A stretch of DNA of 64,000 nucleotides from contig NZ_MTKN01000007.1 of NCBI RefSeq assembly GCF_001975825.1, positions 11,931-75,930 of the forward strand, written 5' to 3'. The stretch is from [Flexibacter] sp. ATCC 35208. Its GTDB lineage: Bacteria; Bacteroidota; Bacteroidia; Chitinophagales; Chitinophagaceae. The translations under genes were made by a program, and so were the position numbers. Below, piece by piece: positions 24,890 to 34,094 of this stretch. Each line of letters starts with the position of its first letter. Position 1 is the first letter of the stretch. Under the pieces are notes generated by a model. That model made no database searches. It was not told the origin of the DNA and saw nothing but the letters and a program-made list of their open reading frames with translations.

Positions 24890-27379
24890 TTAGCGTTGTA
24901 CCCTATATAATGTATAAGACTGACCTGCCTTTGTTTGCAATGCATACACAAAACCATGATCTGCATCCTTTGGCTTTACAGGCGCTAATTGTGCATTTCC
25001 ATCAGCTTTAATACGTTGCGGTACACGCAGCATACAGGTTCCATCTTTAGTGGCGTGAATAGTAACACTGGTGAGCTGACCATCTTTCCATTTCATATCT
25101 ACAGTGTAACCACCTTGTGCCAATAAGCCACTAATCTCCCCTGTACTCCAGACATCAGGTAATGCCGGTAATAAGTGGAGCGTACCTGTCTGACTTTGCA
25201 GCAGCATTTGCGCGATGCCTGAGGTACCACCAAAGTTACCATCGATCTGGAATGGCGGATGCGCACAGAAGAGATTTGCATAAGTACCACCGGCATTATG
25301 CATATCTACACCTCCTTCACCTGTGAGGTGTATTAATTCTTTCAGGAGTTTGTGTGCATGGTTGCCATCCAGCAGTCTTGCCCATGTATTGATCTTCCAT
25401 GCCTTACTCCAACCGGTACCTCCATCGCCACGAATTTCAAGGCTTTTTTTGGCGGCAGCTGCCAGCTCAGGTGTTGTAATGGGAGAGATCTGATTGCCCG
25501 GGAAAAGGCCAAATAAATGAGAAATATGACGATGTTGAGGGTCTTCATCCTCCCAGTCCTTATACCATTCCTGCAAATTGCCTTTTTTACCAATTTGTAA
25601 TGGGTATAGTTTCGCTAATGCCTGTTTCAAAGAATCTGCAAAGACAGCATCTTTACCTAAAACATCAGCAGCAGCGATCACATTCGTGAATAGATCATGA
25701 ATCACAGAAAGGTCCATGGTGGAAGCCATAGATACGGCGCCATGTTCTCCCTTTTCAGTAATAAAGATATTTTCCGGTGAAGTGGACGGTGCGGTCACGA
25801 GACGACCTTGTTTGTCAGGAACCAGCCAGCCCAAACTGAATTGTGCTGCTGCGCGCATTACAGGGTAAGCGGTATCTTTCAGAAAGGCCTTGCTGCCACT
25901 AAATTCATAGTGCTGCCAGAGGAACTGACAGAGCCAGTTTCCCCCCATCATCCAGTTGGCCCAGTTAGTATCACCTTTGCCAATATCGCCCACAGGATTG
26001 GAAATTGCCCAAATGTCTGTATTATGGTGCGCTACCCAGCCATTCATATGATAGAAGTTCTGTGCAGTATGTCTACCGGTCACGGCGAGTTCCATGAGCA
26101 GGTCATACAGCGGTTGCTGCATTTCCATCAGGTTACACTCTTCTGCTGGCCAGTAGTTCATTTCCGTATTGATATTAATGGTGTAGTTGGAGCTCCAGGG
26201 GGCACGCAGTTCCTTGTTCCAGATGCCCTGCAGATTGGCAGGAGCCCCTTTGGTGCGGGAACTTGAGATGAGTAGATAGCGACCGTACTGGAAATACAAT
26301 GCTTCCAGAGAAGGGTCTTCCCCTCCTTCGCTATAGCGGCGCAAACGTTCATCAGTTGGCAGTGCTGCCACGGCTTCACTACCAGCTATTGCAAAGTGTA
26401 CCCTGTTGAAAAATCTGGTGTAGTCCTTTATATGACGGGTACGTAAATCGCTCAGGGAACGGGCTGCGGCCTTTGCCAATTGTTCGGAAGCGATCTTATC
26501 TTCATTCAGTCCATCTTTGTCAGGACATTTGTCATAGCCATTGAAACTGGTTGCACCGGAAACGATTACAGTGACATCTGTTGCATTTTTGACAGTGATG
26601 CCAGCTGTATCTGTTTTAATTGTACCGTCGACACTGATAGCTCTCAGTCTGACTTCGAAGCGCATACCTTTGCAACTGCCGGGTTCCTCATATATAATAG
26701 GTTCCTTATTATAATTGATATAACTGGGATCAGCCTGAGAAGGTGCTTTGCCTTTGAGGACCAGGTCTTTGCCGTTTACAATGTTCTGATAATGCAGCTG
26801 ACTGTTGGCGCTGAGGGTAAAGTTCAGCTTTCCTTTCTTACTGGCTTTCAGATGGTAAACGATTACCTGATCTGCTGCAGAGATGAACATTTCACGGGTA
26901 TATTGTACGCCGTTGCTGGTAAAGCGGGTGTTCGACTGAGCTTTGTTCAGGTCCAGGTCGCGATAGTAATCCTTTACAGAGTTAGCATCGATCTGCTGGC
27001 GAAGGTGTAAGTCTCCCATGGGGAGGAATGACTGTGAGTAGACGCCCTGCATTTTGCGGAGCAGGCTGTCGGCCTGGTGGTAGTTTTCATTGAAGAGGGC
27101 CGCTCTTACCTGCGGGAGGTATTGAGGTGCATCAGGATTGACGTTGTCTTTTACCGGACCACCCGACCAGAGGGTGGCTTCATTGAGTTGAATCAGCTCG
27201 TCGCTGACTTTTCCAAATACCATTGCGCCAAGGCGTCCATTGCCGAGAGGCAGGGCCTGGGTCCACTCCCTGGCAGGAGTGTTGTACCAGAGCTTTAATG
27301 AATCGGCAAGCTGTTGAGACCTGACTGTTCCGGCTGATAAAAGGAGCACGGATAGCAGTCCTATTTTGTTTTGTTTCAT
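24890..27379 (-). CDS. GH95 alpha-L-fucosidase-family glycosidase
   Basis: Exported enzyme of 829 aa with signal peptide MKQNKIGLLSVLLLSAGTVRSQ. The N-terminal beta-sandwich begins LKLWYNTPAREWTQALPLGN with the family motif GNGRLGAMVFG, and the (alpha/alpha)6 barrel follows. Active-site asparagines Asn402 and Asn404 lie in NINTEMNYWPAEECNL, and the base-activating Asp713 in QIDGNFGGTSGIAQMLLQS. GH95 inverts alpha-1,2-L-fucosides and some members act on alpha-L-galactosides, so xyloglucan, pectin or glycoprotein side chains are possible. It is a single-gene unit: convergent with the permeases, divergent from the small-RNA candidate, with a LacI-operator-like site 65 bp upstream of its start. 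Confidence 0.92.
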   Translation of the reverse strand: MKQNKIGLLSVLLLSAGTVRSQQLADSLKLWYNTPAREWTQALPLGNGRLGAMVFGKVSDELIQLNEATLWSGGPVKDNVNPDAPQYLPQVRAALFNENYHQADSLLRKMQGVYSQSFLPMGDLHLRQQIDANSVKDYYRDLDLNKAQSNTRFTSNGVQYTREMFISAADQVIVYHLKASKKGKLNFTLSANSQLHYQNIVNGKDLVLKGKAPSQADPSYINYNKEPIIYEEPGSCKGMRFEVRLRAISVDGTIKTDTAGITVKNATDVTVIVSGATSFNGYDKCPDKDGLNEDKIASEQLAKAAARSLSDLRTRHIKDYTRFFNRVHFAIAGSEAVAALPTDERLRRYSEGGEDPSLEALYFQYGRYLLISSSRTKGAPANLQGIWNKELRAPWSSNYTININTEMNYWPAEECNLMEMQQPLYDLLMELAVTGRHTAQNFYHMNGWVAHHNTDIWAISNPVGDIGKGDTNWANWMMGGNWLCQFLWQHYEFSGSKAFLKDTAYPVMRAAAQFSLGWLVPDKQGRLVTAPSTSPENIFITEKGEHGAVSMASTMDLSVIHDLFTNVIAAADVLGKDAVFADSLKQALAKLYPLQIGKKGNLQEWYKDWEDEDPQHRHISHLFGLFPGNQISPITTPELAAAAKKSLEIRGDGGTGWSKAWKINTWARLLDGNHAHKLLKELIHLTGEGGVDMHNAGGTYANLFCAHPPFQIDGNFGGTSGIAQMLLQSQTGTLHLLPALPDVWSTGEISGLLAQGGYTVDMKWKDGQLTSVTIHATKDGTCMLRVPQRIKADGNAQLAPVKPKDADHGFVYALQTKAGQSYTLYRVQR

Positions 27380-27443
27380 AAAGAGTGTAAAATAAAACTA
27401 TATTGATCTAAAAGCAAGGTAAAAGTAATGGAAAGAAACATGT

Positions 27444-27457
27444 CGCAAACGATTGCA
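27444..27457. promoter_or_regulatory. LacI-operator-like site before GH95
   Basis: CGCAAACGATTGCA matches the perfect palindrome at 13579-13592 in 12 of 14 positions and keeps the GCAA/CG core. It lies 65 bp upstream of the GH95 ATG and 20 bp before the plus-strand promoter at 27477. It may be a second target of the LacI-family regulator at 16356. Confidence 0.45.
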
Positions 27458-27476
27458 CAAAAAAGTTTGCTAAACC

Positions 27477-27508
27477 TTTGGTAATCATTTTAGCCCTCGT
27501 TACATTTG
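27477..27508 (+). promoter_or_regulatory. Bacteroidota-type promoter (TTTG-N20-TACATTTG)
   Basis: TTTG at 27477-27480, exactly 20 bases, then TACATTTG at 27501-27508 match the -33/-7 consensus of the Bacteroidota primary sigma factor. The expected start site is near 27514. The next coding start on this strand is 360 bp away and a terminator comes first. Confidence 0.6.
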
Positions 27509-27513
27509 TTGTA

Positions 27514-27685
27514 TAATTAAAAACAGCCACCCAAGGGGAAGTGAACAAGAAGAGAGAATGGTTGTTTCATGATGGAGATAAATTACCTTATTACATATAG
27601 CAAGCGCTGGAAGATTTTATGGACCTGAGTACCATAACGTGGAATTTTAGCACAAAGGTCGAATTCTTTCGACCTTTCTCTTTTT
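27514..27685 (+). ncRNA. Candidate small RNA
   Basis: A stretch of about 170 nt is bounded by a good promoter (27477-27508) and a good terminator (27654-27685). It holds only frames of about 19 codons; one GTG frame does follow an AAGGGGA, so a tiny peptide is not excluded. Local stems can be drawn: GTGAACAA against TTGTTTCAT, and TATGG against CCATA, ahead of the terminator. No known RNA family is recognised. Confidence 0.4.
27654..27685 (+). terminator. Rho-independent terminator
   Basis: AAAGGTCGAA (27654-27663), loop TTCT, TTCGACCTTT (27668-27677), then CTCTTTTT. No recognisable gene ends just before it on the plus strand, so it most likely ends the candidate small RNA. Confidence 0.8.
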
Positions 27686-27870
27686 ATATAGGTGATGGAA
27701 TGTCCTGCGGCAGCAAGGAAGAGGGATCTTTCCCTGGCTGGCGCCAGATGGGCGGGATTGATAGTGAAGAAGCCTGATGCCTATTTTGATGCCTACATCC
27801 CTTTAACAGAAATTAAATTGTATTCCCGACATTTAATTATATTACACCACGTTTATGAAAATTTCTTAGT
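27686..27870. other. Leader region of the first HTCS gene
   Basis: This 185-bp stretch completes the 491-bp gap between GH95 and the HTCS gene. It contains the second 21-bp repeat copy and a CTGGCGCCAG palindrome (27738-27747). A 60-codon frame crosses it but has no family likeness and I do not call it a gene. No clear HTCS promoter was found. Confidence 0.5.
27704..27724 (+). repeat. 21-bp dispersed repeat, copy 2
   Basis: Identical over 21 bases to 17384-17404. The flanks are loosely similar downstream (GAGGTCTTTT against GAGGGATCTTT), so the repeated element may be longer and decayed. It follows the terminator at 27654 by about 20 bp. Confidence 0.8.
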
Positions 27871-30800
27871 GTGACCATCCACAAATCGTTTTTATTCATC
27901 CTGCTGGTATTACCATTTACGTTACTTTGGGCACAAACACCACAGTCCCAATACCAATTCACCCGTATCGACATCACCCAGGGCCTATCCGCCAACCAGG
28001 TCAATTGCATTTATAAAGACAGCCAGGGCTTCATGTGGTTCGGCACCATGTCCGGCCTCAACAGATACGATGGTTACAACTTCCAGATCTTCAGACAAGA
28101 TATCAGAGATACCACCACCATCGCCGACAACTTCGTCACCAGCATCATGGAAGGGCCCGAAGGCCTCCTCTGGATCACACATAGGAACGGACAAAACGTA
28201 TTCAATCCGCAAATGGGAAACTTCCAGCGCGATCCGCGCCAGGCCCTCAGCAGATTTGGCGTACCTGTAGACAGCATCAATAATATTCTCAAAGACCTCG
28301 ATGGCAACTTCTGGTTCGTCACACCCAAAGATGGCCTCTACCGCTACTCTCCTTCCAACAAAAAAACACTCCATCTCCTCCCGGGCACTCAAATATCGGA
28401 TATGGCACAAGCCCCATCTGGCTTTTGCTGGATCATCCACACCAATGGCCTGCTGGAAAAAATGGATCCACATACCCAACAAATCGTTTCCAGAAATCAA
28501 CTCCCTGCCTCCACTCCCAGCCCTTATCAGCTCATGGCTGACAAAGACGGCGACTGCTGGCTGTTCAGCAACAACGATGTGCAGGGTATTTACTGCTTTA
28601 ACCAACGCTCAAAAACATTCACCCACTACGATCAGAACAATGGCCTGAATAACAACATCGTCCGCGGTGTTGTACAGGACAACCAGGGATTAATATGGGT
28701 TGGCACCGACCACGGTGGCCTCAACATTATCGATAAAAAACAACAAACCTTCCACTTCCTCACTAACAATAGCGAAGATCCTAAAAGCCTTAGTCAAAAT
28801 AGTATTACCACCCTCTATAAGGATAACGCCGGTATCATCTGGATTGGTACCTACAAAAAAGGCCTCTGTTATTACCATGAAAACATGGTAAAATTCCCCC
28901 TGTACCAGCACCAGGCATTTGCATTAAACAGCCTCCCCTACGACGACGTAAATCGCTTCGCAGAAGACGCCAACGGCAATATCTGGATCGGTACCAACGG
29001 CGGTGGTCTCATTTACTTTGACAGAAATAAAAACACCTACAAACAATACCTGCATAACCCATCCAACCCTAACTCACCCAGTGGCAATGTGATCGTTAGT
29101 CTCTGGATCGATCACGAGCAAAAACTATGGGTAGGCTCTTACTTCGGTGGACTGGATTGCTTTGATGGAAAACGTTTTATTCACTACCGTCATGATGCCA
29201 ATGATACCAACAGTCTAAGCGATAACAGCATCTGGGAAATATTTGAAGACAGTCAGCAAAGACTCTGGATCGGGACTTTAGGTGGAGGATTAAATCAGCT
29301 CGCAAACAACAAATTCATTCGCTACAACAATAAAGTACACTCACCCTACATCTCCGCATTTCTCCAGGATAAAAAAGGGAACCTGTGGATAGGCACCGCC
29401 GAAGGCGTAGATGTAATGGATCAAAAAGGAAATTTCACCCACTACGATGCCGATCCTAAACAACCCGGCAGCCTCAGTCATAAAAACGTCCTCTGCCTGT
29501 TTGAAGACAGCCAGGGACAAATATGGATCGGCACCAGGGAAGGATTAAACCTTTTTAATCCCAACACAAAGCAATTTAAAATTTTCAGAAGAGAAGATGG
29601 TCTCCCTGACAATACTGTACTAAACATTTTAGAAGATAATAACCACACGCTCTGGATGAGCACCGCCAATGGTTTATCCAATATGCGTGCACAACAACAG
29701 TTTAAAAATTACGATCAGTCAGACGGATTACAAGGTAGAGAATTCAACGAAAACGCAGCGCTAAAAACGCGCAATGGAGAACTCCTTTTCGGTGGTGGGA
29801 ACGGCTTCAATTTATTCTATCCACACAATATCGCTGTCAACTCAAACATTCCACCAGTCGTACTCACAGACTTCCAGGTCTTCAACAAAAGCATGTCTCC
29901 CGGTGAGTCGCTGAATGGCAGAACACTCTTATCTGCAACCATCAATCAAACAAGACATATCACTTTAAAATATAAGGAAAACGAATTCTCTGTCAGCTTC
30001 GCTGCATTGAATTTCTTTCATCCTGAAAAGAACCAGTATTCCTACATGCTGGAAGGCTTTAACCACGAATGGCTCACGAGTGATGCAGGCGCACGCACTG
30101 CCACTTACACGAACCTCGATCCTGGTGAATATATCTTCAAAGTAAAAGCCTCTAACAACGATGGTATATGGACACCACAACCACTGGAATTACGCATCAC
30201 CATCTTACCACCATTCTGGCGAACACCGCTGGCATTCATCATTTATGCCCTACTCATCATAGGCGCCTTAATCATTGGCAGGCGTGTAATTCTTGAAAGA
30301 GAAAGATTCCGTGCACGCATTGCACAGGAAAGACAGGAAGCACGGCGCATGCATGAATTAGATTCGCTGAAGATCCGTTTCTTCACAAATATAAGTCATG
30401 AATTCCGCACGCCGCTAAGCTTAATTATTACGCCTTTAGAAAGACTACTGAAAAAAGATATCGAAGGCAATGTACAGCAACAACTCGTGCTTGTACAGCG
30501 CAATGCACGCCGCTTACTCAACCTGGTAAATCAACTCCTCGACTTCCGTAAAATGGAAGTACAGGAAATCAAATTATACGCTACAGAAGGTGATATCATT
30601 GCGTTCATCAAAGAACTCACCACCTCTTTCTCGGACCTGTCCGAAAAGAAACAAATTCATCTCGACTTCCATAGCAATGTGCCAGTGCTGACCATGCTCT
30701 ATGACCCTGACAAGATTGAAAAGATCCTGTTCAATTTACTCAGCAATGCATTTAAATTTACCCCTGACCAGGGCAATATTTCCATTGACTTACAACTGCA

Positions 30801-31884
30801 ACAAAACGGTTTGCTGGCCATCATAGTAAAAGATACTGGTATTGGTATACCTCCCGATCAACAAGAACGTATTTTCGAACGTTTTTTCCAACACGACATA
30901 CCCGGTTCACTCGTCAACCAGGGCAGTGGCATCGGCTTAAGCATCACCAAAGAATTTGTAAAACTCCATGGTGGCAGTATCAGTGTAGAAAGTGCCCCCG
31001 GCATGGGTAGCGCCTTCACGGTGTTACTGCCTGTGAATGGCATTCAGACCGCTACCAAAGGAGCTACACAACACACCTCCATTATGGAGCCGCAAATACC
31101 TGACGCCACACCTATCTATACAGGCAAAAAGCCCGTTATTCTCCTGATCGAAGACAGCGAAGATTTTCGTTTTTATCTCAAAGATAATCTTGGTCAGTAC
31201 TTTCACATTGTCGATGCGCCAAACGGCCTGGCTGGCTGGAATATTTTACAAAATACCCTACCCTCGATCGTGGTCAGCGATGTAAGTATGCCCGAAATGG
31301 ATGGTTTGGAGCTCTGCCGTAAGATCCGGCAACAGCCCCGTACGGCACACCTTCCTGTCATTCTCCTCACAGCCCGTGCTGCGGAGGAAGACCAGCTGGA
31401 AGCCCTTGACAATGGCGCGTCTGAGTACATTACCAAGCCATTCAACTTCGAAATGTTGTTATCACGCATAAGGAATATCATAAATCAGCAACAATCCCTC
31501 AAAAAGACCTTCCAACAGCACATAGAAGCACATCCGGAGGAAATTGCCATCTCCTCACAGGACGAACAGTTTATTCAGCAGGCATTACAGATAGTAGAGA
31601 AGAATATTTCCAACCCGGACTTCTCTGTAGAAGAGCTGAGCCGTGAACTTTTCATGAGCAGAGTCTCTGTTTACAAAAAGCTACTATCATTAACAGGTAA
31701 GCCCCCGATTGAATTTATCAGATCCATAAGACTCAAGCGGGCAGCCCAATTGCTCGAAAAAAGCCAGTTAACCATCGCCGAAATAGCCTACGAAGTCGGC
31801 TTTAATAACCCCAAATATTTTTCCCGCTATTTTAAGCTCGAGTACGGTGTTTTGCCCTCTGCCTACAAGGGCCGCAACGATTAA
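27871..31884 (+). CDS. Hybrid two-component system regulator (HTCS), first
   Basis: One-protein sensor-regulator of 1337 aa that starts at GTG 27871, giving signal peptide TIHKSFLFILLVLPFTLLWA; an ATG at 27854 runs into a stop after four codons. Order: periplasmic two-component-propeller sensor (~25-690, repeated motifs such as GLIWVGTDHGGLNIIDKK), Y_Y_Y domain (~700-775), transmembrane helix (~785-805), HisKA with phospho-acceptor His843 (SHEFRTPLSLI), ATPase domain (NLLSNAFKF, DTGIGIP, GSGIGLS), receiver domain with Asp1137 (VVSDVSMPEMDG), and AraC helix-turn-helix (~1240-1335). HTCS proteins sense oligosaccharides in the periplasm and activate SusCD loci. The nearest such locus on this strand is GH31-SusCD at 34907, beyond the YceI group. 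Confidence 0.95.
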   Translation: MTIHKSFLFILLVLPFTLLWAQTPQSQYQFTRIDITQGLSANQVNCIYKDSQGFMWFGTMSGLNRYDGYNFQIFRQDIRDTTTIADNFVTSIMEGPEGLLWITHRNGQNVFNPQMGNFQRDPRQALSRFGVPVDSINNILKDLDGNFWFVTPKDGLYRYSPSNKKTLHLLPGTQISDMAQAPSGFCWIIHTNGLLEKMDPHTQQIVSRNQLPASTPSPYQLMADKDGDCWLFSNNDVQGIYCFNQRSKTFTHYDQNNGLNNNIVRGVVQDNQGLIWVGTDHGGLNIIDKKQQTFHFLTNNSEDPKSLSQNSITTLYKDNAGIIWIGTYKKGLCYYHENMVKFPLYQHQAFALNSLPYDDVNRFAEDANGNIWIGTNGGGLIYFDRNKNTYKQYLHNPSNPNSPSGNVIVSLWIDHEQKLWVGSYFGGLDCFDGKRFIHYRHDANDTNSLSDNSIWEIFEDSQQRLWIGTLGGGLNQLANNKFIRYNNKVHSPYISAFLQDKKGNLWIGTAEGVDVMDQKGNFTHYDADPKQPGSLSHKNVLCLFEDSQGQIWIGTREGLNLFNPNTKQFKIFRREDGLPDNTVLNILEDNNHTLWMSTANGLSNMRAQQQFKNYDQSDGLQGREFNENAALKTRNGELLFGGGNGFNLFYPHNIAVNSNIPPVVLTDFQVFNKSMSPGESLNGRTLLSATINQTRHITLKYKENEFSVSFAALNFFHPEKNQYSYMLEGFNHEWLTSDAGARTATYTNLDPGEYIFKVKASNNDGIWTPQPLELRITILPPFWRTPLAFIIYALLIIGALIIGRRVILERERFRARIAQERQEARRMHELDSLKIRFFTNISHEFRTPLSLIITPLERLLKKDIEGNVQQQLVLVQRNARRLLNLVNQLLDFRKMEVQEIKLYATEGDIIAFIKELTTSFSDLSEKKQIHLDFHSNVPVLTMLYDPDKIEKILFNLLSNAFKFTPDQGNISIDLQLQQNGLLAIIVKDTGIGIPPDQQERIFERFFQHDIPGSLVNQGSGIGLSITKEFVKLHGGSISVESAPGMGSAFTVLLPVNGIQTATKGATQHTSIMEPQIPDATPIYTGKKPVILLIEDSEDFRFYLKDNLGQYFHIVDAPNGLAGWNILQNTLPSIVVSDVSMPEMDGLELCRKIRQQPRTAHLPVILLTARAAEEDQLEALDNGASEYITKPFNFEMLLSRIRNIINQQQSLKKTFQQHIEAHPEEIAISSQDEQFIQQALQIVEKNISNPDFSVEELSRELFMSRVSVYKKLLSLTGKPPIEFIRSIRLKRAAQLLEKSQLTIAEIAYEVGFNNPKYFSRYFKLEYGVLPSAYKGRND

Positions 31885-32019
31885 GATAACCACTGTCAGG
31901 CATACCCCAACTCCAATCAGTTACAGGAATGATGTCCATCATTTCCCGCCAACCTACTTATCACCAACTTGCACTCAGAACGGAACGATATCCGTCTAAC
32001 GCTTTAAATCCAATTTACC
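31885..32019. other. Spacer between HTCS and yceI
   Basis: The 135-bp gap contains a near-palindrome AATGATG-TC-CATCATT (31928-31943) and an ACGGA...TCCGT inverted pair near 31979-31994. Neither has a T-run. They may be operators for the yceI gene, but nothing decides this. Confidence 0.3.
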
Positions 32020-32604
32020 ATGTATCACTCAGCAATCATCAGAAAAGGAATCGCCACATTACTGTTCGTACAACTTATCGTAGCGGCAGCATTTGCACAG
32101 AATAAAACACTGGTAGTAAGCGGCATTAGTCTCAAAGTAAACGGTACATCTACCCTTCACGACTGGGAAATGAAAGCTACTTCCGGAACCTGTACAGCTG
32201 ACCTTACCTTCAGCCCTGCCGGCCAGCTGACCGGTATTACTGCCCTCAGTTACACTGTAGGTGCAGAAACGCTGAAAAGTGAACACAGTGGCATGGATAG
32301 CAATGCATATAAAGCATTAAAGACTAAAAAGAATCCAAACATCACGTTCAAAATTACTACTTCAACTGTAGCTGCAGATGGTTCCATCAAAGCACAAGGT
32401 CAACTGACCATTGCTGGTGTAACCAAAGCAGTAGAACTGACAGCGAAGAGCACTGTAGCAGCCGGTGGTAAATCAGTAGTTATCAAAGGAAGCAAAGTTA
32501 TCAATATGACTGACTTCCAAGTGGATCCTCCATCCTTCATGATGGGTGCCATGAAAACTGGTAACGCTGTAACTATCAGCTACGAGTTTACACTTCATCA
32601 ATAA
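32020..32604 (+). CDS. YceI-family periplasmic protein
   Basis: Exported protein of 194 aa with signal peptide ending AAAFAQ (residue ~26). The remaining residues form a YceI/lipocalin-like barrel: GISLKVNGTSTLHDWEMKAT, then LKTKKNPNITFKITT, LTIAGVTKAVELTAKS and FQVDPPSFMMGAMKTGNAVT, which are the family's conserved strands. YceI proteins bind amphiphilic ligands such as polyprenyl chains; the ligand here is unknown. The gene is followed 59 bp later by an outer-membrane barrel gene and probably shares its transcript. Its last codons and stop are duplicated as an 18-bp tandem repeat. Confidence 0.92.
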   Translation: MYHSAIIRKGIATLLFVQLIVAAAFAQNKTLVVSGISLKVNGTSTLHDWEMKATSGTCTADLTFSPAGQLTGITALSYTVGAETLKSEHSGMDSNAYKALKTKKNPNITFKITTSTVAADGSIKAQGQLTIAGVTKAVELTAKSTVAAGGKSVVIKGSKVINMTDFQVDPPSFMMGAMKTGNAVTISYEFTLHQ

Positions 32605-32622
32605 GTTACACTTCATCAATAA
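32588..32622 (+). repeat. 18-bp tandem duplication over the yceI stop codon
   Basis: TTACACTTCATCAATAAG (32588-32605) is followed directly by TTACACTTCATCAATAA (32606-32622). The first copy encodes the last residues and the TAA stop; the second is untranslated. Perfect identity suggests a recent slippage event. Confidence 0.9.
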
Positions 32623-32663
32623 TAAAACCACTAACCACTACACATTATTTTAAATCGATTGCC

Positions 32664-34064
32664 ATGAAAACAAAAATGCGTCTGCAACATATAGTGTTGT
32701 TTTGCGTCGGCTTCTTCCCAATTACCTTGATGGCGCAGGACCGGAACATTCCAAACTGGAGACCATACGATAAAACTGGTATCAACGTATTCGAAGGAGC
32801 AAAGGATACTTCCACCTACTTCGACGGTATCAAACCTAGAATCGGTGCTGGTTTTACCATGCAGTTCCAAAATCTGAAACACGAAAATCCCACTGCACTA
32901 AACAATACAGTAGGTTCTTATTCCAGCTCTACAGGATCTGTAGCTGGTAACAAACTGAAAGATATCACCGCAGGGTTCCAGACAGCACAGGCTAACCTGT
33001 ACTTCGATGTACCGCTGGCTCCTGGTATCACCATGAACTTAACTTTATACCTGTCTTCCAAACACCATAATGAAACATGGGTAAAAGGTGGATATATCCA
33101 GATCGACAGACTTCCATTCAGAAACGAAGTGCTTGATGGCATCATGAAATATGCAACCATCAAAGTGGGTCACATGGAAGTAGACTATGGTGATGCTCAC
33201 TTCCGCAGAAGCGATTGTGGCCAGACCCTGTACAATCCTTTCATGGAAAGTAACATCATGGATGCTTATGCTACAGAAATTGGTGCTGAAGTTTACCTGA
33301 AACACAATGGCCTGTTCGGTATGGTTGGTGTAACCAACGGTATGATCAAAGGTAACGTAGACTCCCTCTACTACAAGAACAACGCTGATGGCAAACTGCA
33401 CAAGTCTCCATCCCTGTTAGCTAAAGTAGGCTTTGACAAGAAACTGGCTGAGAAATTCCGTTTGCGTGCAAGCCTGAGCTACTATGGCAACCAGAGTAGC
33501 GGTAGCAACACACTGTATGGTGGCGACCGTTCCGGTTCTAACTACCAATACGTGATGGAAGAAGCTTCTTCTAACCCAAGCAGCACTACCGGTGCAGGTA
33601 CTCCACTCGCATTCTCTGGTCGTTTCAATCCTGGTTTTACCAAGAAGATCAACGCAGGTATGTTCAACGTATTTGCTAAATATAGCGGCCTCGAAGTATT
33701 TGGTACTTACGAAAAATCAAGTGGCCGTAATGCTTCCGAAGCTAAAACAAGAGATGCAAGCCAATATGCAGTTGATGCAGTTTACCGTTTCTTCCCTAAA
33801 GAAAATGTTTTCCTGGGTGTAAGATATAACGAAGTGACTGCACGCCCTGCAAACAGCACAGCTGGTACCGGTGCAGGTGCAATCACCTACACTCAGGATG
33901 TGAAAATAAATCGTGTTGCTTTAGCTGCTGGCTGGTTCGTAACAAACAATATTCTGATGAAAGGTGAATATGTGGTACAGAAATACAAAGACTTCCCTAC
34001 AGCAGATTATCGCTCTGGTGGTAAGTTCAATGGATACGTGATTGAAGCAGTGGTTGGGTTCTAA
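32664..34064 (+). CDS. Putative outer-membrane beta-barrel (porin-like) protein
   Basis: Exported protein of 466 aa; signal peptide MKTKMRLQHIVLFCVGFFPITLMAQ (a second Met at residue 5 is an alternative start). The body alternates polar and hydrophobic residues in strands such as GAGFTMQFQNLKH, AQANLYFDVPLAPGITMNLTL, KINAGMFNVFAKYSGLEVFG and NRVALAAGWFVTNNILMKGEY, and it ends in VIEAVVGF with a terminal Phe, the outer-membrane assembly signal. A loop segment VDYGDAHFRRSDCGQTLYNPF looks conserved-like. Substrate unknown. It follows a YceI gene and ends before a strong terminator at 34095, so the two probably form a bicistronic unit. Confidence 0.75.
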   Translation: MKTKMRLQHIVLFCVGFFPITLMAQDRNIPNWRPYDKTGINVFEGAKDTSTYFDGIKPRIGAGFTMQFQNLKHENPTALNNTVGSYSSSTGSVAGNKLKDITAGFQTAQANLYFDVPLAPGITMNLTLYLSSKHHNETWVKGGYIQIDRLPFRNEVLDGIMKYATIKVGHMEVDYGDAHFRRSDCGQTLYNPFMESNIMDAYATEIGAEVYLKHNGLFGMVGVTNGMIKGNVDSLYYKNNADGKLHKSPSLLAKVGFDKKLAEKFRLRASLSYYGNQSSGSNTLYGGDRSGSNYQYVMEEASSNPSSTTGAGTPLAFSGRFNPGFTKKINAGMFNVFAKYSGLEVFGTYEKSSGRNASEAKTRDASQYAVDAVYRFFPKENVFLGVRYNEVTARPANSTAGTGAGAITYTQDVKINRVALAAGWFVTNNILMKGEYVVQKYKDFPTADYRSGGKFNGYVIEAVVGF

Positions 34065-34094
34065 TCTTTCAATGTCTGATAGTGTATCAATTTG

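Noticed and set aside
24445..24966. Several overlapping reading frames on both strands through 24506-24910
   Set aside because: They exist because the 11-bp unit has no stop codon in any frame. Their translations are periodic, cross a terminator and have no start signal or family likeness.
27692..27874. 60-codon plus-strand frame before the first HTCS
   Set aside because: It contains the dispersed repeat, runs into the HTCS start and has no recognisable composition or motif.
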